Source: Salticus scenicus (lineage: Eukaryota; Arthropoda; Arachnida; Araneae; Salticidae). From it: DNA of 64,000 nucleotides. How positions within the stretch are numbered: the first letter of the stretch is position 1; each line of letters starts with the position of its first letter. The stretch is taken from contig OZ005648.1 of the NCBI GenBank assembly GCA_963930645.1, positions 274,150,403 to 274,214,402 of the forward strand, read 5' to 3'. The position numbers were made by a program, and so were the translations under genes. The notes beneath the pieces were generated by a model. That model did not search any database and was not told the origin of the DNA. It saw only the letters and a program-made list of their open reading frames with translations. Positions 11,771-24,292 of the stretch are shown in pieces.

Positions 11771-13049
11771 ATAAGATGCAAGAAGACAACTGGCAGATGT
11801 CGACATTTTGAAAGCAAATGTTTGTAAAATGAGCTTTCAATAGCCATGTAGCTGTGCCAAATTCTATTTTGTAGGGAGAGCAGTTACTCTCCCTACAAAA
11901 GATTTCAAAATATTGCATACATAGATATTGAAAGTAGAAAAGAGAAAGCATAAAAAAAAGAAATTGCATTTATTTATATTATGATACATATTTTATAAAT
12001 GGAGTCTTAGAATGGACTCCATATTTAGAAAAATGGATGGAGTGTAAGTCCATGACATCGATAATTATGCAAATATAAATAATTTTTAAAATGGTAGCTG
12101 TTTCTAAAATTTAGCTGAGCACTATAGTAACTTTTAAATGAAATATTGCTTTACCAGTATTCGTATTAATTGACTTTTAGATATAATTTTTAAATAATAA
12201 AATTAATATGAGAATTATGAATATGAATAATTTTCATATATTATATAGTTTTAAAATAATTACTCCATTTTTATTTTGTTGTATGTTTACAAGAGTTGTA
12301 TTAGTATGAAAAGTCTTTAGTAGTCTGAGAAAGTAAAATGCCCTTCTCTATGATGACTGTTTCATTGAAGTAATTTGAGATTAATCTTTTAATTTTCACC
12401 TTGTACAATTTTTTTTTAATTTATGAATATTTAGTAACTTTTTGTTGCAGTGTTAATTATTATTTTAAATATTTTGTAAGTACATTTAATCACTTAATCT
12501 TTATAGGCTTAGCCGCATCTGGAAATAATTGAGCTCTATCTAATAATAATGCATAGTAATATATTTATAGTTCTTTCGCATAACAGGCACAGTAATACAC
12601 CATTTTGTGCATTAATGCATACTGGTGATTAATATTCTCATTGATATATAATATATATGATGCAATTCCATTTTGTACAACCTCTAATAATGTCTTAACA
12701 TTTGTGGCTTTAACATTTGATCCTTTTGATTTTTGCATGACAGTGCATTTTTGGTACAATATTCGGCATTTTTTGTCTGGAATTTCCTGTATGTAATGGG
12801 AGTTTATATATATATATATATATTTTTTTATGAGATTTAGTAAAAATTCCCTCACTTTTATAATTTTTTTAAAATTCCCCGACTTTCTTTTTTTTTTTTT
12901 GTAAATATAATTAATTTTTAAAATTTCAAAATATCCAGAGATATTTGAGGATTTTCATTATATCATCTCAGTCAATTTTATTTTATTATGCCACACTGAA
13001 AATTATTATATGTGACGGGGTCACAGTTAACTTTGGATTGTATTCATAT
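11771..13049 (+). other. Region downstream of SLC25A38, probably 3' UTR
   Basis: No credible coding sequence. Near 12836-12885 are two copies of an AAATTCCCTCACTTT-like motif, resembling the interior of the MITEs at 31706 and 33582. A short palindrome, GGGAGAGCAGTTACTCTCCC, lies at 11874-11893. Confidence 0.5.
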
Positions 13050-13057
13050 ATTGTAAT

Positions 13058-14261
13058 TCGAGTTGCACCGAATATTCGGTTACTATTCGGTACTCGGCAG
13101 ATGACACCGAATATCTTGATATTCAGCAACCGAATAGTTGAATTATAGTTAGGTTGAAAATTAAGTTAAAATATTAAAATTGTTAAAAAAATATTTTTAT
13201 TATATAAAATTAAAATTGATTGATATTTTTTAAAAATTCATCAATAGTCTTATGAATAATTTTAAATTTGTAAAAATATGTTTAAAGAACAGTTAATGAA
13301 ATTATATTCAAAAATTATTTCTGTGTTTTGAAATTAGAACAAGTATATTTTATTTAGTCTTTATTGCATCATTAGTCAGAATTTTAAAAGTATATCCCAT
13401 ACAGAACTTGTCTATCCTTTTAGAAATAATTTATGTTTAGGAAGAAAAAAGAATTTTATTTAAAAATTATTTTTGAGTTTTCAAATACTTTGTACATTGC
13501 CGCTACCCTGTCAAACTATTGAATGTGCAAAAATTCTTTTTCATTATTTTGTGTTTGCTTTTAAAATGGTACGTACAATGCACAGAGAAAATTTATTTAA
13601 CCAGCAACTCAACATTACAGAAAATATATGAGATTAGGTTATTTTTTGCCTAGTGTTGATTTTGAGTTCACAATTAAAAATTTTTTTAAACTGTCTTGAA
13701 AAGATACTATTTTCACATTAGATAGTTTGACATAGTAGTAGGGATTGTATGTGTGTGTCTGTTGTTATTAGATAATTTTGTTTAAATTTATTATTTTTTC
13801 ACTCTGGAGCTTATGACATTTTTAATAGTTTATATATATACTACTGCATAAATAAGATTAATTTTTAAAAACTCAAAAAAGAAAATGTTTCGTTTTATTA
13901 CTATTTAATGTATTTGGCTGTTTTAGTCTATTTACTGAAACTAAAGATTTTACAGAGGGGAAAAACACAGTTATTTATATATATATATATATATATTAAC
14001 ATGCTATATTATTATTTCTCTATATTCTGAATATAAAATTTATCTTTTAATGCTTAGATTTTATGCTAATACTTTTTACTGCACATTGTATTTTTTTTTT
14101 TTTTTTTTATGTGTAATAAATGATAAAAATATTTAAGCTATTTTGGATATGAAAAAATATTTACAATGAAATTTAAGTATTCGTCCGAATACCGAATATT
14201 CAGTTAAAATTTTGGCTGAATATTCGAAATTTGGCAAAAATCACTATTCGGTGCAACTCTA
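13058..14261. mobile_element. Non-autonomous hAT-like element
   Basis: 1204 bp flanked by a perfect 8-bp duplication ATTGTAAT (13050-13057 and 14262-14269), the length hAT elements make. The ends are inverted repeats TCGAGTTGCACCG and (inverted) TAGAGTTGCACCG. Sub-terminal CCGAATATTCGG-type motifs occur at both ends. No transposase frame is left inside, only AT-rich sequence with (AT)n at 13977-13996 and a T run at 14091-14108. Superfamily follows from duplication length and end sequence. Confidence 0.85.
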
Positions 14262-15148
14262 ATTGTAATGCAGCTTAATATTTTCTAATTTATTATGGAG
14301 AAGACTTTATTTAACCCACTGACTGTCAGGAACAAGTTAATATGTTCAGTGAACTGAAGTTTTCATTGCAGCTCATTGAAAACAACTTTAAAATTGCTTA
14401 ATTATGTATTTCCTACACTTTTTTAAAGTGAAGGTTGTAAATAATGTTAATACAAATTATGATTTCAACATCACATTAATTTTCTTATACATTTTTTAAT
14501 GGAAAAAATTACGTTTTTGTCTTTTTGTATGACAGTCAGAGAGTTGAAAGGTTTTAGAGTAACATAATTTTTTTAATTCTTCAGTTTGAAATGTTTTCAA
14601 AATAATTAATGATATAGCAATTCATATCGATATTTGCATGATAAATAACATTAGTCAAAGACTTCTAATCTCGTTTTTACTTTATGCAAGAATGTGCCTT
14701 CTCTCATTGGCTTTGCATCTTACTTGCATAATTCAAAAGCTGTGATATGTAACTATAGAACAATCATCATCACATCAAATGTGATGCAGTCTTTGGCTTT
14801 TTACTAAAACTTTTAGCATTATTTCACTTTTACCCCATTCGATTCAAGCAACAGTCATTCTAATGTAAAATTTTTATATTAGTTCTTTAAAATATAAGCA
14901 GTTACCTTTTAATGTATTATAAAGCCACTATATTTTTATGTGAGTTGTTCACCTATTGGTGCTGTATGAAGCAGCACTGTTTGTATAATATATATACATG
15001 TATATATTTGAATTGTTTTAAGTATTTGTAAACTTGTTAAAAGTGATATATAGCTTGTGAAGTATTGCTTGTTGTATTTATTTTTTAAAGATTTATTTAT
15101 AATGCTAACTTTTAGCGTTGTTGATTATTTTTCTGAAGAAAATTTCAA

Positions 15149-15154
15149 AATAAA
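15149..15154 (+). terminator. Candidate poly(A) signal for SLC25A38
   Basis: AATAAA followed about 20 bases later by a GT-rich stretch (cttcttgttgttttt). If used, the 3' UTR would be 3.4 kb and would contain the hAT-like insertion at 13058-14261. Many other AATAAA strings occur in this AT-rich DNA, so the assignment is only positional inference. Confidence 0.25.
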
Positions 15155-16645
15155 AAATTTAAAAACACTTCTTGTTGTTTTTATTGAGTGAATTCATCTT
15201 ATTGCATAAATTTTGTGGGATGCAAGGTGTTTTAAAAAAGATTAAGGTGAAATTTCACAAAAACTGCATTTATCCAAAGCAACTAAGAATATAATTTGAA
15301 GAGTTTAGTAGTAAAATGAATAAACTTAGGACATCTCATCACAAATATTTATATATATATAAAGCATGCACACTGATTACAGAAGTAGTGTTGCAAGCTT
15401 AAAAAAAAAAAAAAAAAAAAAAAAAGAGTTTGTAGAGGGTTTTTTTTTTTTTTTTTTTTCTTCTTAATGATGATTTTGTTTGTTTAGTGGAACGATAAAA
15501 AACACCATAATACTACTTAAAAAGACACAACACCTATTTTTTTAGCAGCTTGATCCCATGTTATTCTATGGAGAATTTCAAAATAGTTATTATTTTTCAG
15601 TCTCAGAAAATTTATGACAATAATTAGTTTGTGTTTTCCAAAAATTTATCATTTAAAATTCTTATGTTTTAAAGCTATAAAATGTGAAAAAAAGCAGTTC
15701 CTTTTTTACACTTCAAAGCTTCAAAATGCCCCCCCCCCCTCTCCTCCCCACCAAAAAAAAAAAAAGCTTGGATTGAACACGAGGAACTCTAATTCTGAAA
15801 TAAAAAATAGGGGGGACAAAAAATTATTTTGGAAAATTGTACTGCACATCTATGCAACTTCCAATAAAATATGGCAGTATACGTGTGATACAAAATCTTC
15901 ATCTCATTTTAGAAACATTTTTAATTAGCAATACATTTTCTGGCTTTAAAAAATGATAAAAAATATAAATCTGTTTCAAACGTAATAAAAGTGCCAAAAA
16001 AAAAAAAAAAAAAAAAGCAATACTGTTACAATAAAATTGAAATACTAGCAACAATGTTATAATAGTTATTGAAACTCCAGATGGGGAATAAAGTATTATC
16101 AGAATGACTGAAAATGGAAAGTCTCCAAGAAATTATTCTTAAACAGAACATTGATTCATGTGTTTCTGTGGATCACAATTTGACAGTACGTAAAGTTTCA
16201 CATGATAATACGACTCTTGCTTTAGTTTCTAGATTAATCAATAAAGGCAGTAAAAGTGATGATAAAGAAACGGAAAAGGAACCCAAATTTAAAATGTTAC
16301 TTTAATGACTGTAAAAACAATCGTGATTTAAATTTTATAATGATTATTTAGATATTCTCTAAAAATTTATTTTGAAAGTAGGAAATGAAACCTTTAGAAA
16401 GTAGCTACAATATACTCAAAGGTTATTTTTAATGGGCATTTTTATCAATTAAATATTTTTTCAATGAATATGTATCATTGTAACTTTATATTCAGAAAAT
16501 GCCTTATACTTTTTTCATTTGTGGAAATTATACATGCCAAGTGACCCATGACTTGTGCCTGTTGTCATGAAATACATTGCTCGCACAAAACTGATGATAT
16601 AACTGCAGAAAATTTTTGATTCAACTGTTCCATTTGGGACAGTTT

Positions 16646-16895
16646 AATATCTGTACCCTGGAGGTAAAGGGCATCATGTACATTTTGTGAATAGAATTAG
16701 CACCATAATCCTGATGTGCATATTTTGCTTTATATAGATGAATTAAGCACAATGTCTATTTACCATAAAGAAGATGAGATAGTAAAAAATAAATTGTTCA
16801 TTTTCTTTATTCATTACAAATGTATTTCATTACAACATCATTCCTAAAAAAATACATTTTTGTGACATGGTGTCCTTTACCTCCGGGGTACAGAT
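16646..16895. repeat. Inverted repeat, about 42-bp arms
   Basis: ATATCTGTACCCTGGAGGTA at 16648 recurs inverted near 16876-16895 (ATATCTGTACCCCGGAGGTA), and the match continues about 20 bases inward on each side. About 155 bases of loop lie between. It may be the inner part of a MITE whose ends have decayed; no target duplication was found. Confidence 0.65.
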
Positions 16896-17262
16896 ATATA
16901 AGACATGTCTGCTTTCAAAGAGAAAGTAAATAATTGGTTCATAATATTCAAAATATACTTTTGAAATGATGTTGCTTGTTTCTACCAAACAACTACACTC
17001 TAAGCCTCTATTGCAAACCAATCATTGCATTTAAAATTAAAGATATAAAGATTGGACATTTCTGTATTTAACTATACCAAGCTTGAAAGACTTACACAAT
17101 GACCTAAACATAAAGCTTATTTCACCCCTCCCCATTTGCTTGATTTATTTCTCATTTAACATTACTATATGTACAAAAAATTATAAGCACTTTTCACTTT
17201 TAAAGTTTGATTCTTGAGTTCAAGAACACTTTATAAACTACATTTAATAATTATATAACATA

Positions 17263-18756
17263 GGGGAAGGTGACCTAAAATGATCCCCTTAAGGGAAAAA
17301 CTTGTGTAAAACAACATAAATTTTTAAATAAAACTTTGGCCCTTTGATAGTGAGTTTTACTCTATATTTTGCATTATAAACATACTTTAATAATATTTTG
17401 AACCTAAAGTGAGTAATGAAAAAAATAGATTTTTGAAAAAGGGTCTAAAGAATCATTTTACCCTCACTAAAGGACAAAACGATCCTTCATTTAAAAATAT
17501 TTGTAAATTGCTTTTTATCTGCAAAATAAAGGATATAAAAGTAATTATGACAACACATAATGAAATAAAAAAAGTTTTACAATCAAATGGCACGCATAAT
17601 TTATTTTATGAAATTAAAAAAAAAATAAAAATGTGTCACAAATAAGAAAACAAGAAAATGGAATATTTGCAAATTATGATTAAAAAATAATAGATATAAT
17701 AGACTCCCAATAAAGTCAGAAATAAATTTTAAAATACCTATTTCTTTCACATCCGATCCATATAATTGATCCAAAACTATTCACATAACTATTCAAACTG
17801 TTCACATTTTACCCGACAACATGGCCATTTATTTTAGGTCATATTACTGGATGATGTCGAGAAAGAACAAAATTAGCAATACATCTAAAAACATATTTTG
17901 TTAAGTAAACCAAGTCATATTTCTGTACATGAAAAAAATCTCTTCGGTTGTTTCGTTTCTCCTCTGTTATTTCTCCAAGCAGAGTGAGACCAGACGAGAA
18001 GAGCCTCTTTGTCTGTCGCCCACTATCCTGGAGAAGAGATATGCGATATTGTCATGAGCCAGAGCCCTTTTAAAGATACTGCCTCTGTTTTTTTTTGTTG
18101 AATAATGATCAAAATAAAGTTCATATTTTCCAGTTTTTTACTGAAACGCCAATGACTTGCACTTGTAATGATTTGTAAGCAACAATTTTATCAAAAAAGT
18201 TATTCCAAAATGGCTATTTAAAATGACAATAATGAACAAGTTATGCACATCGACATTCCGTCTGATTACAAAAATAAAATGGACGAAAAAGACATTTCTG
18301 ATGTAAAAAGTTAAATAAATAGGTAAATAACAAAGCTTAATCTTTCAGAATAAAGATTTTCACAGGATACTGTTTGACAAAGAGTCTTTTTTTTTTTTTC
18401 TCTTTAATGACTTTGCATTTATGCTATTAGATATTTTAATCTTTTTCAAATCTCAAATACAATACATTATAATGATTTTTAATTAGAGATGATTATGAGA
18501 CATGATATACGACACACTTTTAATATAATTTTAGGCATATTTGTAAAAGCCTTCCAAATAGTTAGGAAAAATAAAAATAAAAAATACATAGAAAAAAAAA
18601 AATGACAACCTTATTTTGTGGCGAGTAAAACTTTTGTTTTGGCGAGTGTAATCCAAGTTGAAATTTCGGACCCTGATCTAGTTTGTATGTTACCTGGTAT
18701 ATAGCGCTACCTGTTTTGAAGAAAACATATGTGCATCATTTTAGGCTACTTTCCCC
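17263..18756. mobile_element. Possible pogo-like relic with G-rich terminal repeats
   Basis: GGGGAAGGTGACCTAAAATG at 17263 recurs inverted at 18733-18756 (GGGGAAAGTAGCCTAAAATG); 20 of 24 end positions agree. TA precedes the left end, but the right flank reads AA, so the duplication is not intact. No transposase was recognised inside; a 78-codon frame at 17409-17645 is lysine-rich and unassigned. An internal inverted copy of the motif near 17835 makes the outer boundary uncertain. Confidence 0.45.
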
Positions 18757-21430
18757 AATCACATTTTCTAGTCGGGTGACAATGCTACATAGTTAGTTAC
18801 CACTGCATTTCTCTTTATTTTCAGAGCTAAATGAGTGATCGACTATATATCAGTTAAATATTCTCTGAATATGGTAGTCGTATGCCACATTTAAGGCCTG
18901 TATTAGTCTGAAATTTCACTTGAACAATCTTGGCCCTGTCTGAAGAAAAATTTTGGATCTGGACTGTTGCAAATAATAAAGCAATTTAAAACCAAATTTG
19001 AAACACCTCTAACAGATTTTAGCAGTTTTGCCTACAATGTCTATATTCCCCTAAAATATGGGTGGTATTTTATAATTTATGAGTCCTGCAAAATTTTACC
19101 GAGTGTGCACATGCATATGTATGTGCGATTACATGTTTATGTGGAACTATAACAATGTTCTGGAATATGGGGAAGAATTTTATCGTATTTTATTCCAGGT
19201 AAGGGTGACAATGCTTTTATCACAGACTGAAAGCAAGAGCTGAATTTGAGGAATAAAGCATAGGTTTGATCTGACTTGAAATGAAAATAAAACTAAGGAA
19301 AGACCCACTCAGTTCCGGCTTATCCATTAGATCCATCCTTTCTTCTCCATGTAATCCTACGAAATTTTTGTTGTTTCATATTATAAGGCTATTTCATTAA
19401 AAAGTGAAGTTCTTTAAATTCTACTGTATGAACATGTAATCTTTTATCTTACTATGCATTTTTTTTCCCCCTCAAAATAAATTTAAATATTTTATTTAAT
19501 TGAGTAAACTCAGAGCTCTAATTTTTAATCTCAAAAAGAAATATATACATATTTTTTTAATTGCTCACCAATATAAAAGGTAACATGTTTAAATACTGGA
19601 ATCGAAAACTTCATTTTTGAATGAGAAGCAACAAATATTCCACAGAATTACATGGGAAGGGAGAAAGAATGAATCTGACAGTGCAGCCTCAATTGATGTC
19701 AATACTGTCCTTGCCCAATCCACTTAATCATTTATACATCACAAACATATTTGTTTTATTATTTACAGATAAGAAAGCTTATTTTTTAGTAGCTTGGGAT
19801 GCTGCATAGACAGAGAAAAACTTATTTAAACTTAAAAAAAAGTAAATAATAATAATTAACCTTGCAGTATCCATCAATCACCTTATAAAAACTATCCTGA
19901 CTGAAAAGTTCTACAGCTGCACAAGATAATTCCTTAAAAAAAATCAGAGTTTCCTTTCTTCATAGTTAGTACTGTACTGTAATGTGATATTTTCTTAATT
20001 GTAATAATTTTTTTTTAAACTTCTGGTTGTTGATTCCTTTTACATTTTTTTTTTTTTAATTAGTTCTTGGAAGGAATTGTGATGTTAAAAACAGCACTTC
20101 CTCTCTTATTATTTGTAAATAAGATCTTAAATCAGGATTCAACAGCATTACATTTCTTTGCTGGCTCTACCCAGCTTATAGCCGCTACTTTTCTGCAGTA
20201 CCGAGTATGAGAAAAAGATGGTTCATTTTTAAACATTTCGCCATTCCTGGTGCCGACATAGTTAAAGCTCAGTGTTAAGTGATATCACAGGCAACCAATG
20301 AGAGCTGCTTTTCGATCCTTTTAAGGTTGTTCACTCCTTTTCCTTCGCAGAACACATTTTACAAAAGATATAAGTTTTGTACTTCTACTCTCATGATTGT
20401 AGATTGCATTTTTTGTCCATGCATCTTTAAAGCTGCGGCATAAATCTAGCTGTGTACGTTCATAGTCGTTAGGAAAGCACATTAATTATGAATGTATTTA
20501 TTTATTCAATATTACCTAGGTAACTTATAATTAAAAATTAATTGACGGAAGTTATTATAATGTTGCAAATCATATCTTTATGGATTTTTGAAATTGTACT
20601 GACTAGGGTAGAGGTATTGTATGTACTATTATAAGAGCTTCCTCTATTAAAAAAAAAATATTTCTTCATTTCTGATTACTCATCATTTATGGCATGTCTG
20701 TTTATTTTATCTTGTATTCCAAAATGTTAAATAATTAAATTCTCTGATTAATTCTCACCACCATGTAGTTCACATTACCTAAGAGAACCGTAGTGGTTAT
20801 TGCAAATGAAATCTATATGATCATTTATATTCAAAAACAGAACAGTAAAATACTTCACTTTATAGTTGAACATAAAGTTATCTACTTCTTCATAATTTAT
20901 TAATTCCCATTTCAATTTAGCAACAATAACCCAACTTTCATACAGTTATTTTTTTTTATTTCTGCCACAGTCACTTCTGCAGCTTTATTTATCAGGCATG
21001 TACTATCACCTTTTTATTGACAATAAATTAGATTGTTTACTACTTAAGTAATGTGACCCTGTCAGCAATAATATCGCAAATTTTCTCTTAATTAAAGTAT
21101 ATGGGGATTTGTGCTATTTAAAATATCCAAGTCATGCTATCCTCAAAGTGCTTGTCTCTGAATTTTGGAGATTCTTAAAGATTTAGTGATTTTTTTTTTT
21201 TTTTTCCATCATCAGTAGAATTATAATTCAGTGGTAGAAATTGTTGCATAGCTAGAACTAGTTTCTCACTTATGATTCTGCAAACATAGTTATCGTTTTG
21301 TATTTGATGGATTTGTTCGTCTGAAGAACAATGGAACATAAATATTTTGCATTATATAAAATCTTATAGTTACTCTGTTTAGCAAAAAATCACTCTAAAA
21401 AAAAATTTAAATTGTAAAAAAAAAAGTAGA
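18757..21430. other. Intergenic, nothing recognised
   Basis: AT-rich sequence without credible reading frames or terminal repeats. Short T/A runs only. Confidence 0.6.
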
Positions 21431-21437
21431 TCTTACT

Positions 21438-21711
21438 CATGGGCGTCGGCACATAGGGGCAAGGGGGGGCACTTGCCCCCTCCTGGAAAATTGTAATAAG
21501 TAAAAAATTATTGAAAAAAAAAATTACATTTAAAGCTTTAAAATTATGTCATTAGATTTGAAATGATTAGCCAAACAAAATTTGTCACAGTGCCATTTAC
21601 AGTTAAACCAACCCGACTTGCATTTATAGGTTATGAAATTTAGATATATATTCTAAAATTTTGCACTTTTAAGTTTGCCCCCTCCTGAAAAATTTTTTAG
21701 CGACGCCACAG
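21438..21711. mobile_element. Small hAT-type MITE
   Basis: About 274 bp with ends CATGGGCGTCG and (inverted) CTGTGGCGTCG. Inside each end lies GCCCCCTCCTGRAAAATT in opposite orientation. TCTTACT flanks both sides (21431-21437 and 21714-21720), consistent with an imperfect 8-bp duplication. Non-coding. A related right end (CATACGCCACTG) occurs near 38090-38102. Confidence 0.6.
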
Positions 21712-21917
21712 ATTCTTACTATTCCTAATTTAGTTTCGAGGCTTACAAAGAAAACAAAAGAATTTGATAGGCAGTTTAAAGTTTCTCATTATGAAACTAC
21801 TTAATGGTTAACGGCCTCAAACTTTCAGTAAGTTGTTTATTTGTCAACATTGCTTATTACTATAATAATCTCCCTTGTCAGTTATTAATTCTGTCAGGTT
21901 TGTATCACTCCTGTAAA

Positions 21918-22275
21918 ATCAAGAAAACAGCCATCTTTAATCATAAAATTTTGGAGCCAATTTTTTTTTTTAAATCTTGATGAAAGTTATATTGATCGAA
22001 AGATCGTTTAAAAATATAAACATCTTCTGCAAGGGAGATATTCCAAATTTTTGCTGTTTCAGAGATTTTTTAAATTGAGAAGTCAGAAGCAAAACATGGT
22101 CATCTTGAAAATTATGAGGCCAAATTTTTTTCAAAAATCTTAGTGAAAGTTATATTGATGAAAAGATAATTTAAAAATAGAAGCATTATCTGCCAAAAAG
22201 ATGTTCTGAAATTTTGTTGTTTCAGAGATTTTTGAAATTGAAAAATTAACAGTGAGCGCCGCCATCTTCAATTTA
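21918..22275 (+). repeat. Tandem duplication, about 175-bp unit
   Basis: Two units run in the same direction: the string GAAAGTTATATTGATSGAAAG and the later TGTTTCAGAGATTTTT both recur about 175 bases apart. A third partial start (GCCATCTTCAATT) follows at 22260. Non-coding; such units often come from local satellites. Confidence 0.7.
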
Positions 22276-23124
22276 TGGACCATATTCCCACTTTGGGTTC
22301 GAGGCTACAAGAATATCAGCTGGTTAGGGAAACAATCCTCAACTCTACCATAACAAAGCATTGTGGCTTGCAAATTTTTATCTTGCAATATTATTTCTAA
22401 GAGTTACAGATTATATGAAATTGAACTAAGAGTGATATAGTGATAACTTTGTTTTGTTTTTAATCCAGTTTTAGTAATATACTTTAATAAAAATCAACAT
22501 ATGTAATATTAAAAGTTGCCGTGTGAACTGTGGCGATGTTAACATATTCAAATGGATGTTCCATTTAGTAAATTCCTTTATCAAAGTGATTGAAATTCTA
22601 ATTATTTAAACTTTGATGTCTATATATATGTGTGTGTGTATAAAATGTTCTTATTAATCTTTTATTCATTATATATATTTATGTGTATACATAAAATGTT
22701 CTGCAATTTTACGATATGGAATAGTCTTAACTTTATCATTCGATTCAGTTGTTTACATTTCTCTTTTGTTCTTGTTTGAACATTATTATTAAGTTTCACT
22801 GCCCCCCTCACGTCCTGTGTGCTGCCTCAAAGTGGCGAGGGGGTGTGCCTGGGTGGAATGGGCGATGTACGTCGGGAGCTTTTTGCTCCTGGTAGGGTCA
22901 CTCATGGCGAGAAGGCCATTCCGCTATACCCAGCTAAATGCATACAGGCACCCCAATCCAAGGTGTTAGGTACCGTGCTGATGGATGAATGGCACCAGGG
23001 GTTATGGTGTCGTGAACGGTCCCCTCGAGGAACCAGGCGAAACCTCGTTGTAGTTAGCCTTACACCTGTATTGGGAGGCTATGCAGGTGTGGACCTCTCT
23101 TTCCTCCCAGTTCTGCGGTCCTGT

Positions 23125-24268
23125 ATGGATTTATCTTTTTCTAAAGGACTGTCTATGCTGTCAAACAAGGACGATGTTCCTTTGGGAACTAGTCATATTC
23201 AGGAGGAAACCTGTAAACCTTCTGGATCTACTATGGGGGCAGCAGGCTCTGGCCAGCAGCACCCTGGTGGACCCGCTGGTGAGCAGAAAGTACTCACAAA
23301 AGCGCAACAGAAGGAAGAGGTTGCAGAAGGGTTTACCGCCAAATACGGCTGGTGACCAAGATAAGGATGGCGGACGCAAGAGGCTTCGGTCACAAGTGTC
23401 AACTCCTTCTCCCAAGGTCTGTGAGATGACGAAGAAGCCTAAGCTTCAGTCATTTGCACAGGTAGCAAGGTCAACCAGGATGGCAGTGGTGAAGAAATCT
23501 TTTCCTTCCCACAGGCTAAATTCTTCGGAGGCCTTTGCTATCCAAGAGGAAATTTTGAGAAAGGGTGATTTACTTCCTGTGAGTGAACACCTTCCAAAAT
23601 TAAGCAGCCCTACACTTGTCGATGGTGCTCTCATCTTTCAGTGTGATGACGCCTGGACAGTGGAGTGGCTGAAGAAGGAATTCGACCAAAACAAGAATGT
23701 CCTGAAGGAAGAATCCCTGCGAGTCATTCTTGCGAGCGAACTTCCGAAGCCTGTGAAGGTAGCCTTCAAAACAAAGGATGTAGTCAATAAGGAGCCCAAA
23801 GACCTTCTGAAGCGGATCTCTAGGTACAACCCAAAGTTGAAGTCTGAAGACTGGCGTGTTCTGCACAGGCTTGTAGAACCACAGTCCATCAGATGGATCT
23901 TTGAGGTTAGTATCGAGTCTGCTAGGGAAATCAGGGCTGCTGAATACAAAGCCTATACTGGTTTGGACAGAGGAGCCTTCAAAATTTTGAAGGATCCAAA
24001 TGTGCAGCAAGATGTAGGTAGAGGTAAGGAGGATGAAGAGGATAGTGTCACTACTGGTGAAGCTTCCTCTTCCAAGGTAAGTGAAACAGTTATTCAAACT
24101 AATATTGATTCGCTTACTTTAAGTGAGCTAGATATTGAATCTAACTCTGAAGGCACGCTTACTCCCTCATCACCTATGTCTCTGACTGAGGTTGAGGCGT
24201 CGCTAGGTAACTCCTCAAAGGAATCCAGTGCTACTCCTTCATCTGAGGGAGATTTAACTGGCACTTAG
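23125..24268 (+). CDS. ORF1 protein of the non-LTR element, frame-shifted near its N-terminus
   Basis: The long frame (stop at 24266-24268) holds a basic, serine-rich segment (about 23360-23500) and then a folded-looking region (about 23500-23990) with DAWTVEWLKKEF, RWIFEVSIES and LDRGAFKILKDP. The tail is acidic and serine/threonine-rich. No CCHC zinc knuckle is seen. It resembles the DUF4780-like ORF1 proteins of arthropod LOA-type elements; that family call is from memory. The likely N-terminus lies one frame back: the frame running to 23355 has a good ATG at 23125 and reads through ...GEQKVLTKAQ; from about 23305 the other frame becomes the lysine/arginine-rich one. ORF1 therefore appears split by a shift near 23300-23315. 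Role in the family: RNA binding and retrotransposition complex. Confidence 0.65.
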
Positions 24269-24292
24269 TTGTGCCTTTTTCCTCCCTGATTT

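Larger units (their letters stand above)
14270..17260. other. Intergenic, few recognisable features
   Basis: Contains the candidate poly(A) signal at 15149, A/T runs at 15401-15425, 15441-15459 and 15996-16016, and a stretch at 15555-15590 (CATGTTATTCTATGGAGAAT) that resembles one arm of the TTAA MITEs and may be a decayed half copy. A 63-codon frame at 16114-16305 is not recognised. The inverted repeat at 16646-16895 is listed separately. Confidence 0.6.

Noticed and set aside
22819..23124. N-terminal part of the upstream frame of the non-LTR element as extra protein
   Set aside because: Its content before the ATG at 23125 looks like GC-rich 5' leader rather than protein; only the part from about 23125 has ORF1-like composition.
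23600..24097. 165-codon frame on the - strand inside ORF1
   Set aside because: It is an antisense shadow of the real ORF1 frame.
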